DNA of 64,000 nt, from the NCBI GenBank assembly GCA_034180415.1, contig JAXFOK010000079.1, positions 1 to 64,000 on the forward strand. Direction: 5' to 3'. The DNA is from CAKMMH01 sp927798255 (GTDB taxonomy: Bacteria > Bdellovibrionota_C > UBA2361 > CAKMMH01). Positions 17,208 through 25,237 of the stretch are shown piece after piece (position 1 is the stretch's first letter; each line of letters opens with the position of its first letter). Under the pieces are notes generated by a model. The model saw only the letters and a program-made list of their open reading frames with translations. It had not been told where the DNA came from and did not search any database. A program made the position numbers and the translations under genes.

Positions 17208-18011
17208 TTAGTAATTTACAAGCATCTTACTCATCTTAAGTGCTTTTTCTTTATCCATAAGTGAAAGTATCTGACCAATTCTTTTTTCACTCATTTTACT
17301 CATAAGATCTAGGGCTATCGTAATATCTAACTCTTCCATAAGTTTTGCAGATTCTTCTGGTGACATGGCTGAATAAATTTTCGCAAGTTGCTCAACTTGC
17401 ATATTTCTTTTTTGATCAACTCCCTCTCTATTTGTTTTAAGTCTTTGTGTTAACTCTCTTAATTCTGCAAGCTTTATTTCAAGCTCATTTTCTCTTGAAG
17501 TTAAATCAATTTCTCTTAAATCCATTTTCTTTGCACGCTCTGAAAGCTCAACTCGTCTTGCATCAAGTGCTGTTAAAACTTTTTTATCTTCTTTTGAAAA
17601 ATTTTCACTAGGAACTATAACTGGTGCTACCATGTTTGTTGTATCTGCAGAAACTTTAGAAACACTTGCAAATCCCACAGCCTCTAATGCGCTAAAAAAC
17701 ACTTTTGTCATAGCAAACACGACAACAAGAATAAGGCAAACTGCTTGCCCTCTATCCATAGTTTTTATAGGAGGAAGTGAAGCTTGCATTGAAGAGTTAG
17801 AAGTACCTTGATTATAACCTCCAAATTTTGAAAAACTTGATGTATCACCTCTTAAACCTTGCCTTATAGTTTCTGCAATCTTCTTAGGATCGACTTTTTG
17901 CTTACTAGCCCCCCCCTTTGATTTTGCAGCCATCCAATTTGTCATAGATTGGTGCAAATTTTCATAAAGTGCCTTTGCTTCCTCTCTTGTCATTCCATTT
18001 GTTTTAGCCAT
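17208..18011 (-). CDS. motE: MotE-like flagellar protein with MgtE N-terminal-like domain
   Basis: A 267-residue protein. Residues 1-80 are polar and Gly/Ser-rich. One membrane helix follows (AVCLILVVVFAMTKVFFSAL, about 90-110), then a periplasmic coiled coil (about 150-205). The C-terminal 60 residues are the MgtE-N-like repeat AKIYSAMSPEESAKLMEELD and MSKMSEKRIGQILSLMDKEK. This architecture matches MotE/YlxF-type proteins, which act with the stator as chaperones or spacers at the flagellar motor. It closes the flgB-motE operon, 22 bp after fliJ. A run of eight G (plus-strand C8 at 17909-17916) lies in the N-terminal coding region, in the ON frame here. Confidence 0.8.
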   Translation of the reverse strand: MAKTNGMTREEAKALYENLHQSMTNWMAAKSKGGASKQKVDPKKIAETIRQGLRGDTSSFSKFGGYNQGTSNSSMQASLPPIKTMDRGQAVCLILVVVFAMTKVFFSALEAVGFASVSKVSADTTNMVAPVIVPSENFSKEDKKVLTALDARRVELSERAKKMDLREIDLTSRENELEIKLAELRELTQRLKTNREGVDQKRNMQVEQLAKIYSAMSPEESAKLMEELDITIALDLMSKMSEKRIGQILSLMDKEKALKMSKMLVNY

Positions 18012-18033
18012 AAATAAATCCTTTTATTAGTAA

Positions 18034-18462
18034 TCATCCTATCTTTTTAAATCGTTGTACCATAGTGTTGTCGTTTTCTTTCTCCTCTTCTTTTAGAAGA
18101 TTTTTTTTGTATTCGGTTTCTTGCTTTTCTTTTAAAATCTCTAAACTTTTTGCTTCTTTTGATGCTTCAAGATATTCTTTTCTTGCTTCCTCAACTTCAA
18201 GCTTTATTTTCTCAATTTCCTCCTTTTGTTTTTCAATTTCTAAATATAAATACTCACCATACTGCCCAGTTAAAATTAAATAGTTAATATTAACTACTCC
18301 CTCTTTAATTCCATTATTCTCTGCTTCATATTGTAAGTTTTTTAATCTTTCTTCTGCATTAAATAATTTTTGATTTTTTAAAGTTAGAACTCTTTTTTTC
18401 TCATCTTTAATTGATTCTCTATATTTTAAAATTCGTTCTAATTTAAATCTAAACTTTTTCAT
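18034..18462 (-). CDS. fliJ: Flagellar export chaperone FliJ
   Basis: A 142-residue, almost entirely alpha-helical coiled-coil protein starting KFRFKLERILKYRESIKDEK, the typical FliJ opening (FxFxLExLLxYR). It follows fliI by 23 bp and precedes motE, the standard position. FliJ is the stalk-like subunit that connects the FliI ATPase ring to the FlhA export gate and escorts export chaperones. Sequence is poorly conserved across the family, so the call rests on the start motif, coiled coil, length and operon position. Confidence 0.85.
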   Translation of the reverse strand: MKKFRFKLERILKYRESIKDEKKRVLTLKNQKLFNAEERLKNLQYEAENNGIKEGVVNINYLILTGQYGEYLYLEIEKQKEEIEKIKLEVEEARKEYLEASKEAKSLEILKEKQETEYKKNLLKEEEKENDNTMVQRFKKIG

Positions 18463-18485
18463 AAATTATTTATGCAAAATATAAA

Positions 18486-19799
18486 TTAACCTTCATTAGT
18501 CAAAATTTCTTTTAACATATTAAAAGTTTCTTCTTTAGTGCATTTCTCACTTGCTTTTTGTTTTAAAAAGCCATTGATTTTATCATTTAAAGAAACTGCT
18601 CTATCAACTTTTAAATTTTGCCCCGCTTTATATGCACCAATTGTAATTAAATCTTCATTATCCCTATATGTTGCAATTAAATCTCTAACCTCTGATGCCA
18701 TATCAACAACATCACTAGAAACAATATCTGGCATTACCCTTGATACACTTTGTAAAACATCAATTGCAGGGAAATGTCCACGTCCTGCAAGCTTTCTATC
18801 AAGCACAAAGTGCCCGTCTAGAATTCCTCTTGTAGTATCAGCAATTGGTTCATTCATATCATCCCCTTCAACAAGCACTGTATAAAGCCCTGTAATCGAA
18901 CCTTCGCCATCACAAGTTCCCGCTCTTTCTAAAAGCTTTGGAAGCATTGCAAAAACTGACGGCGTATAACCTTTAGTACTTGGTGGTTCTCCCGTTGCAA
19001 GACCAATTTCACGCTGAGCCATAGCTAGTCGTGTAACAGAGTCCATCATTAAAACTACCTTTTTTCCTTTTGCTCTAAAATATTCCGAAATAGAAGTTGC
19101 TAAAAACGCAGCTCTGATTCTAAGTATTGCTGACTTATCCCCTGTCGCTACTACTACAATTGATCTTTTTATACCTTCTTCTCCTAAATCCTTTTCTATA
19201 AACTCTCTTACCTCTCTTCCTCGCTCTCCAATAAGAGCAATAACATTAATATCACTATCAGAATGACGAGCTATCATACCAAGAAGTGTTGACTTACCAA
19301 CTCCAGAGCCGGCCATAATACCAATACGCTGCCCAAGTCCTATAGTTAAAAGTCCATTTATTGCTCTTACTCCCGTATCAAAACAATCTTTAATCCTAGT
19401 CCTTGTTACAGGATTTGGTGGGTCATTATGAAGAGAAACCTTCTCACCCGTTAAAATAGCCTCTTTCCCATCCATTGGATTGCCAAGACCATCGATAACT
19501 CTTCCAATTAATTTATCAGATACTAAAACCCCGCTTGATGAATCCCGAGATATTACCTCTGTTCCAAGTGTTACACCTTCTACTAAATCAAATGGCATCA
19601 CTAAAATATTATCATTTTTAAACCCTACAACTTGTGCTAAATGTTCTTTTCCATTTGTGCAAATTGCAACATGCGACCCGACAGGAACTTTAGGACCATT
19701 TGCTTCAATTAAAATTCCTGCACTACTTACAACACTTCCTTTAAGCTCAAAAGGTGAAACAAAATTTAATGCTGCATTTGCTTTATCTAGTAATCCCAT
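18486..19799 (-). CDS. fliI: Flagellum-specific ATPase FliI
   Basis: A 437-residue F1-beta-like ATPase. The P-loop is AGSGVGKSTLLG, the Walker B strand is VVLMMDSVTRLA, and the type III ATPase signature AQREIGLATGEPPSTKGY is intact. It energises unfolding and entry of flagellar subunits at the cytoplasmic side of the export apparatus. Its start overlaps the end of fliH by 17 bp, indicating translational coupling. Length is as expected for FliI. Confidence 0.97.
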   Translation of the reverse strand: MGLLDKANAALNFVSPFELKGSVVSSAGILIEANGPKVPVGSHVAICTNGKEHLAQVVGFKNDNILVMPFDLVEGVTLGTEVISRDSSSGVLVSDKLIGRVIDGLGNPMDGKEAILTGEKVSLHNDPPNPVTRTRIKDCFDTGVRAINGLLTIGLGQRIGIMAGSGVGKSTLLGMIARHSDSDINVIALIGERGREVREFIEKDLGEEGIKRSIVVVATGDKSAILRIRAAFLATSISEYFRAKGKKVVLMMDSVTRLAMAQREIGLATGEPPSTKGYTPSVFAMLPKLLERAGTCDGEGSITGLYTVLVEGDDMNEPIADTTRGILDGHFVLDRKLAGRGHFPAIDVLQSVSRVMPDIVSSDVVDMASEVRDLIATYRDNEDLITIGAYKAGQNLKVDRAVSLNDKINGFLKQKASEKCTKEETFNMLKEILTNEG

Positions 19800-20577
19800 A
19801 AACTAACCTTTTAAATGCACTATCTAAATCAAAATTAGCATCTCCTAAAGATGACTCAATTACACAACCCTTATTAATTGTATCATCTGCTACAAATTCA
19901 AAATCATTTTCAACATTTGAAAATTCTTCTTTTTTATTTATGCTTTTTAAAAATCCAAAACTTTGAGTACTTACTCTTATCTTTTTTATTGTTGCACCTT
20001 TTATACTTTCAAGTGCAGTATGAATAACCTCTAAAATATATTCCGGATTTTCTTTCACTGTGTGATTAATTATTTTACTTGCAATATTTATACTTAAATT
20101 TAATGCCTCTTTCTCTATATCATTTTTATATTCTTGAATTTGTGTTTTTAAATCATCTAATACTAAGTTAACTTGATTTTTTAAATCATTTTCTTCGAAT
20201 TCTTTCTGAGCATTTGCTTTTATTGTCGCCTCTTCAAATCCTTTATCATAAGCTTCCTTTGTTATTTTATCAATTTCTTCTTGCTTTAATTTTATAAGAT
20301 CTTTTTCTTCTTCATCTTCTTCTTGTTCAGGTTTATCTTCATATTTTTTTAAATCAAAAGCTTCACTCTCAGGAAGATGTAAACGCTTATCACCCTTATG
20401 AGGAATTCCACCATAATCTGCAAACACAGGGTCAACAACAAGGTTACTTTCATCAAGTATATCAAGAGTTATAGGAATAAAGCCTCTATCTGGATGATAG
20501 TTTCCTACTATCTCCCAGCTTGTTGCCTCATAAGGAGCTTCTTTATAATCTACTTGTGATTTACACTCTTTTTTCAT
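19783..20577 (-). CDS. fliH: Flagellar assembly protein FliH
   Basis: A 264-residue protein. The acidic, low-complexity middle (KYEDKPEQEEDEEEKDLIKL, about 75-97) leads into a long helix and a FliH/HrpE-type C-terminal domain (ALNLSINIASKIINHTVKEN, then TALESIKGATIKKIRVST). FliH inhibits and positions FliI at the export gate. It overlaps fliI by 17 bp and follows fliF by 31 bp. In most bacteria fliG lies between fliF and fliH; here it is absent from that place. Confidence 0.9.
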   Translation of the reverse strand: MKKECKSQVDYKEAPYEATSWEIVGNYHPDRGFIPITLDILDESNLVVDPVFADYGGIPHKGDKRLHLPESEAFDLKKYEDKPEQEEDEEEKDLIKLKQEEIDKITKEAYDKGFEEATIKANAQKEFEENDLKNQVNLVLDDLKTQIQEYKNDIEKEALNLSINIASKIINHTVKENPEYILEVIHTALESIKGATIKKIRVSTQSFGFLKSINKKEEFSNVENDFEFVADDTINKGCVIESSLGDANFDLDSAFKRLVYGITR

Positions 20578-20608
20578 AACTTATAAATCAAACCTATAAC
20601 AACTTAAA

Positions 20609-22261
20609 CTATAACCTACCATCATTTAACCAGTAACGGATAAGAAGAGCTGCCTGTTGAGGATTTTCCTTAACAAGCCTTGAGTTCTCTGCAAGTAAAT
20701 CTTCAAGCTGATCAAGGTCAACTGCAGGCTCAAATGTAGGAATCTTAACTTTAGCTTTCTCTTGTTCTAGCTCTTGTTCTAATTCTTCAAGTCCTGAAGG
20801 AAGCAATCTACTTAAATCAATCTCTGCATCTGTTGGAGTAATTAAAAATTTAATTAATGGTTTTACAAGGACAAAGAAGAAAAGAAGTATAAATATAATT
20901 GGGACTGCTTTAGTGATTGCCTTAAAAATTAAATCTTGACTCTCTTGTTTTTCCATAATTTTAACAAAATTATCATCTGTTTCATAAAACGGAATATTTT
21001 CAACAGTCACAACGTCACCTCTATTTGGGTCATATCCGACAGCACTTTTAACTAAACTTTCAATTCTTTGCATTGTATCTTCACCAAGTGGTACGAATTC
21101 TTTTTGCTCCGGTGTCGTATCAGTAGCAGGTGCTATGACTTTATAAGTACCATCTACAAGTACTGCAACTGATAATCTTATTAGTTTTCCTTTTGGTGAA
21201 ATACTTTTACTTATTGATTTTGAAATCTCATAATTTTTTACTTTCTCTGCTCTATTGCTATTTTCTTCACCGATTCCTTGAGGTGCTAATAAATTTGTAT
21301 CTCTTGTTAAATTTGAAACGACCCCTGGAACACCACCTCGCTGAGAAGTTCCTACGCCTTCTTCAATTGATTTTTCAGATCTAATAACTTTTCCTGATGG
21401 GTCATAACTTTCCTCTTCTCTTTGAGATGAAGAAAAATCAATATCTGCTGTAACTTTAGCAACAACCTTCTCTGGTCCAATTACACGCATAAGCATTTGT
21501 TCAATTCTATTTGAATATGCTTTTTCTAAGCTTTGTTGATAATTTAACCTCTCAGAATCAATATCAAATTCATCTTTAATATCATCTTGAGAAGTAAGAA
21601 GTTTTCCTGTGGAGTCAACAATTGTTACGTTCTCTGGTGTCAACCCCTCAACACTACCTGACACTAAATTGACAATACCTCTGATTTGTTCTTTTGATAG
21701 TCCATTTCCAATATTTAGCTTTAACATAACAGAAGCAGTTGTTGGAATTTTATTTTTCATAAAAACTGTTTTTTCTGGCTGAGTGATATGAACTTTTGCA
21801 GAAGATACTGAATCAAGTGAGCTTATAGTTCTTTCAAGTTCTCCCTGGATTGCTCTTACAAATTTTAATTTTTCAACAAAGCTAGTTGTTCCAAAATTTG
21901 TATTATCAAAAATTTCAAAACCTACTGTACCACCTTTTGGAAGTCCTTCTGCAGCAAGAGAAAGTCTAAGCTCATGAACCATTTCTGGTGGGCTTACCGC
22001 GATTATATCACCATCACCTCTTATTTGATATTTAACTTGTTTTTCTTTTAATTTTTCAACAATTGTTGCAGAATCTACTTGTTTTAAATCTGAAAAAAGC
22101 ACCGCGTAATCAGGTTGACTTGCCCATTTTGAAACAAAAACTATTCCTGCAACTGATGCAACAATTAAAAGAGGAAATAAAATTTTTTGAACTAGAGGTA
22201 ACTTTAAATACCCTTCAAATAAATTCCCTAGTATTGCACTTGGATCTAATGATGTAGCCAC
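20609..22261 (-). CDS. fliF: Flagellar MS-ring protein FliF
   Basis: A 550-residue protein. The first membrane helix is at about 25-45 (ILFPLLIVASVAGIVFVS), followed by the YscJ-like ring-building domains (DYAVLFSDLKQVDSATIVEK, GFEIFDNTNFGTTSFVEKL). The second membrane helix is at about 445-465 (AVPIIFILLFFFVLVKPL). The C-terminal NPQQAALLIRYWLNDG is the FliG-binding tail. It forms the MS ring in the cytoplasmic membrane. The intact FliG-binding tail implies that a fliG exists elsewhere in the genome. Confidence 0.97.
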   Translation of the reverse strand: MATSLDPSAILGNLFEGYLKLPLVQKILFPLLIVASVAGIVFVSKWASQPDYAVLFSDLKQVDSATIVEKLKEKQVKYQIRGDGDIIAVSPPEMVHELRLSLAAEGLPKGGTVGFEIFDNTNFGTTSFVEKLKFVRAIQGELERTISSLDSVSSAKVHITQPEKTVFMKNKIPTTASVMLKLNIGNGLSKEQIRGIVNLVSGSVEGLTPENVTIVDSTGKLLTSQDDIKDEFDIDSERLNYQQSLEKAYSNRIEQMLMRVIGPEKVVAKVTADIDFSSSQREEESYDPSGKVIRSEKSIEEGVGTSQRGGVPGVVSNLTRDTNLLAPQGIGEENSNRAEKVKNYEISKSISKSISPKGKLIRLSVAVLVDGTYKVIAPATDTTPEQKEFVPLGEDTMQRIESLVKSAVGYDPNRGDVVTVENIPFYETDDNFVKIMEKQESQDLIFKAITKAVPIIFILLFFFVLVKPLIKFLITPTDAEIDLSRLLPSGLEELEQELEQEKAKVKIPTFEPAVDLDQLEDLLAENSRLVKENPQQAALLIRYWLNDGRL

Positions 22262-22323
22262 TTAAAAACTCCTTGTTAAAACATCCATATAAAATCAAAA
22301 AACCTTATTTATATTGTATAAAA

Positions 22324-22659
22324 TCATATCTGCGTTCTCATTACTTCTTGATATGCCTGAACAATCCTTTGCCTTACGGTATTCATTAGTTGAAATGCCA
22401 CATCGGCTTTCTCTAATGCGATCATAGCTTCATGAGGTGTAATATTCTTTTTCTTTAAAACTAAATCTTCAATTTTTTGGTCTGCTTCAAGTTGAAGTGA
22501 ATTAACACCTTTTACAGCATCTTTTAAAAAACTTGCAAATGACTCCCCATCTTCTTTATTTCCATTATCATTAATTTTTAATGAATTCTTAGAAAAAGAA
22601 GATAACTTTTCCTGAGGAGTAATTTTTGAAAAACGATTATATATTTCATCTATAGACAT
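22324..22659 (-). CDS. fliE: Flagellar hook-basal body protein FliE
   Basis: A 111-residue protein with the FliE domain: SFASFLKDAVKGVNSLQLEA, then a helix containing KKNITPHEAMIALEKADVAF, then QLMNTVRQRIVQAYQEVMRTQI, the conserved C-terminus. FliE forms the first layer of the rod, joining the MS ring to the FlgB/FlgC rod. It follows flgC by 17 bp. Confidence 0.95.
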   Translation of the reverse strand: MSIDEIYNRFSKITPQEKLSSFSKNSLKINDNGNKEDGESFASFLKDAVKGVNSLQLEADQKIEDLVLKKKNITPHEAMIALEKADVAFQLMNTVRQRIVQAYQEVMRTQI

Positions 22660-22676
22660 TTTTAAATCCCTTTATT

Positions 22677-23105
22677 TTAATATCTAATTGAAATTTCTCT
22701 TGCTTGCCTTAACATTTCTCTTGCAGTTTCAAGTGCTGTAGCGTTAGCTTGATAAAGCCTTGAAGCTGTCATTAAATCTGTCATAGCGGATACAACATTT
22801 ATATTTGGATATGAAACATATCCGTTTTCGTCAGCATCAGGATGTCCTGGCTGATAAACCATTCTTGCAGGGCTATTGTCTTCGACAACTGCCATAGCAA
22901 CAGGTTTTGCTAAACTCATTTTATCTAAAGATGAGCTAAAACTTCCTTGCAATGTTTTTGCGACTTGCACTAATTGTTTTGGTTTATATGGAGTGCCATC
23001 TTCAGTTTTTGTGGTTTCTGCGTTAGCAATATTTGAAGCTAAAAGATTTACTCTAAGTCTATTTACGCTAAGTCCATTTGATAAAACCTCTATGCTATCA
23101 AACAT
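22677..23105 (-). CDS. flgC: Flagellar proximal rod protein FlgC
   Basis: A 142-residue rod protein. The N-terminal flg_bb_rod segment is LRVNLLASNIANAETTKTED, and the C-terminal DLMTASRLYQANATALETAREMLR is the conserved terminal helix. A GHPDADENGYVSYPNIN loop is typical of FlgC. It follows flgB by 64 bp in the basal-body operon. Confidence 0.97.
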   Translation of the reverse strand: MFDSIEVLSNGLSVNRLRVNLLASNIANAETTKTEDGTPYKPKQLVQVAKTLQGSFSSSLDKMSLAKPVAMAVVEDNSPARMVYQPGHPDADENGYVSYPNINVVSAMTDLMTASRLYQANATALETAREMLRQAREISIRY

Positions 23106-23169
23106 AATTTATTCTCCATAAAAAAATAAAATAAAACCTTAAAACCTTTAAAAATCAACTTATTAAAAA

Positions 23170-23586
23170 CTAATTTTGTGCATATCTAATTGCATTTCTT
23201 AAAATTTGTAGTTTCTTACGAACAAGAGAAGCTGACAAATTATAATCCGATGCATTATTTGCAAGTTTACCCATTTGGATATCGATATCTACATTGTTAC
23301 CATCACCTTTTGTTGCGCCTGAATAATCAGGGATTATATAAGCGCTAGTATTATCTGTGATATCAAGATGCCCTTCCTTGGTTTTGCTCACGTTTGTTTT
23401 ATCTTTTGCAAATGCTTTTTCAAGTTCATGAGCAAAATTGATATCCATAGATTTATATCCAGGAGTTTCTGCATTACTTATATTGCTTGTTATTGCTTGA
23501 GAGCGAAACCAGTATAAGTCCATAGCCTTACTTAAGGCACCTATGCTTTGATCAAAAAGCTTATTTACATTTTTTATTTCTGTCAT
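23170..23586 (-). CDS. flgB: Flagellar proximal rod protein FlgB
   Basis: A 138-residue rod protein. It starts with a short variable segment, then LYWFRSQAITSNISNAETPG, the family signature. The C-terminal DYNLSASLVRKKLQILRNAIRYAQN is the second rod helix. It is the first gene of the flgB-motE operon. The 200-bp gap upstream, toward fliD, should hold the operon promoter. Confidence 0.95.
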   Translation of the reverse strand: MTEIKNVNKLFDQSIGALSKAMDLYWFRSQAITSNISNAETPGYKSMDINFAHELEKAFAKDKTNVSKTKEGHLDITDNTSAYIIPDYSGATKGDGNNVDIDIQMGKLANNASDYNLSASLVRKKLQILRNAIRYAQN

Positions 23587-23710
23587 TTAATAAACCTTTA
23601 TTAAAAAGATAAACTTTATGCAAAAATACCTTTGCAATTAATATGCTAAATATAGAAAAAAGTTTTGCATTATTTTTCAATGAGTTATAAAGATTTTTAA
23701 ATAATTCTTG

Positions 23711-23726
23711 TGTCAAAAAAATGACA
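23711..23726. promoter_or_regulatory. Short inverted repeat upstream of flgB (candidate operator or promoter element)
   Basis: TGTCA (23711-23715), six A, TGACA (23722-23726) form a perfect 5-bp inverted repeat in the gap between fliD and flgB. On the minus strand it includes TTGACA, the canonical -35 hexamer. No well-spaced -10 was found (the nearest, TATAAC, is about 21 nt away). I looked for a sigma-54 element (GG-N10-GC) and found none convincing. Confidence 0.3.
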
Positions 23727-23788
23727 AATAAAATAAGTTATTAGTATTCTAATATTTAGACATGATACTAGTCTCTTTATTTACTAGT

Positions 23789-25177
23789 TTATATTAACGA
23801 CGTAAGTGAGTTAGCAGAATTTTGAAGCTCAGACATCAATTTTTCAAATCTTGCATACATTGCTCTCATTTGACTTTCCTCTTTTGCAAGCATCGATTCA
23901 TATCTTCCAATTCTATCATTGTAATCCGTAATTTGATTAGTATTATTATTTATAACGACATCTAATAAACCATTATATCTTGTGAACTGTTCAATCGTGC
24001 CACCTGTTGATGATAATGTATCAGAAAATTTTGTTAGTATTGAATTAATTGAATTAGGATCCTTTGAAAATGCTTCTTCAAATTTATCTGTATCAAAATC
24101 AAGCGTTCCAAGTTTAGGATTGGTTGTAATTCCAAAATCTGCAAAAATACGAACATACGTCCCATTAGCTTCTTTTGTGGAAGTGATTACAGCCTTAATT
24201 GATTGCACAACATTATTATCAACAGTCGTTTTTGATAACGCTGCGAATATATTTTGAACATCATCACCATCTTCTTGCCTTTCTACAGTATTATTTTCAG
24301 ATACAAATGAGAATATGTCATTAATGGCATCAATTATATCTTTAACATTTGACTCTGTGTTATCTAAATCGTTTGAAATAGTAACAACAGACGTACCTAT
24401 TGCATTTAAATTTAACGAAACACCTGGGATAATATCAGCAACACCATTACTTTCTCTTTGAATATTTGAAGCTAAACCAGCTATTGAAAATACTGCATTT
24501 TTTGCTTGAGTAAGAGTTCCATTATTTATAAGATTTGTAATATTTTCACTTCCAGATTCTGTTGTAACTTCCAAACTTCCCTTTGACAAACCTTCCTGAG
24601 AAGATGTTATCATAATTGTATATGCTGGCTCAGCTAATGTACCAATATTTATACATGATGCTTGACAACCTATATTATTAGCATTTATATAATCAACTAT
24701 ATCAGCAGGTGTAGTCGTAGCTCCTATTTGTACTTGCAATTCCTTTTGTTCAACACCCGTACCAACTTTTATAGTAAAAGTTTCACCAGAAACTGCACTA
24801 CTATCAACGATAGAAGATGCAGATTCGAAAGTCCTTCCTACAGTAAAAATTCCTCTTTTAGCAAGTGATGTAACCGTTATATCATAACTTCCCTGATTTG
24901 CTACATTTGAAGCAACAGCGCTTACCACAGATTCATCACTTGATAACGCCTCTTTTTTTACAGCTCCACCAGCAAGTGTGTTATATTTTGATAATTCACT
25001 CTTAAGTGATAACAGTTTATCTTTTAACGTATTTATAGCACTAGATTCATCTTCAGCTTCCGAAATCTTATCTTCAAGTGGCTTTATACGTTGTGACCTC
25101 TTTGCATCTAAAGTTGCCTCAATCAATGCATCGGTATCTATTCCAGATGCCATACCAGAAAAACTCACATTAGCCAT
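23789..25177 (-). CDS. fliD: Flagellar filament cap protein FliD
   Basis: A 462-residue protein starting MANVSFSGMASGIDTDALIE, the conserved FliD N-terminus. FliD_N spans about 10-105, and FliD_C spans about 245-460, ending with a long coiled helix (YNDRIGRYESMLAKEESQMR then MYARFEKLMSELQ). It caps the growing filament and promotes flagellin insertion. It is secreted through the flagellar apparatus and therefore has no signal peptide. It lies just upstream of flgB, an unusual place because fliD usually accompanies fliC and fliS, which are not in this window. Confidence 0.95.
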   Translation of the reverse strand: MANVSFSGMASGIDTDALIEATLDAKRSQRIKPLEDKISEAEDESSAINTLKDKLLSLKSELSKYNTLAGGAVKKEALSSDESVVSAVASNVANQGSYDITVTSLAKRGIFTVGRTFESASSIVDSSAVSGETFTIKVGTGVEQKELQVQIGATTTPADIVDYINANNIGCQASCINIGTLAEPAYTIMITSSQEGLSKGSLEVTTESGSENITNLINNGTLTQAKNAVFSIAGLASNIQRESNGVADIIPGVSLNLNAIGTSVVTISNDLDNTESNVKDIIDAINDIFSFVSENNTVERQEDGDDVQNIFAALSKTTVDNNVVQSIKAVITSTKEANGTYVRIFADFGITTNPKLGTLDFDTDKFEEAFSKDPNSINSILTKFSDTLSSTGGTIEQFTRYNGLLDVVINNNTNQITDYNDRIGRYESMLAKEESQMRAMYARFEKLMSELQNSANSLTSLI

Positions 25178-25187
25178 TTTTTGCCTC

Positions 25188-25221
25188 TTTTTTCTTAAAA
25201 AAAACTATTTTTAAGAAAAAA
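25188..25221 (-). promoter_or_regulatory. Perfect AT-only 14-bp hairpin immediately before the fliD ribosome-binding site
   Basis: TTTTTTCTTAAAAA (25188-25201) and TTTTTAAGAAAAAA (25208-25221) are exact reverse complements with a 6-nt loop. In the minus-strand transcript the hairpin ends directly before GAGGC, the probable Shine-Dalgarno of fliD. It could be a weak terminator after the J-domain gene or a structure that affects fliD translation. Confidence 0.5.
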
Positions 25222-25237
25222 GCAATTTTGATGCCAA

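Noticed and set aside
20609..22261. FliF-FliG fusion to explain the missing fliG
   Set aside because: FliF ends at 550 residues with only its normal FliG-binding tail; no FliG domain follows.
23587..23788. Sigma-54 promoter for the flagellar operon
   Set aside because: No GG-N10-GC element with correct spacing was found; the nearest GG and GC pairs are 9 bases apart, so spacing is wrong.
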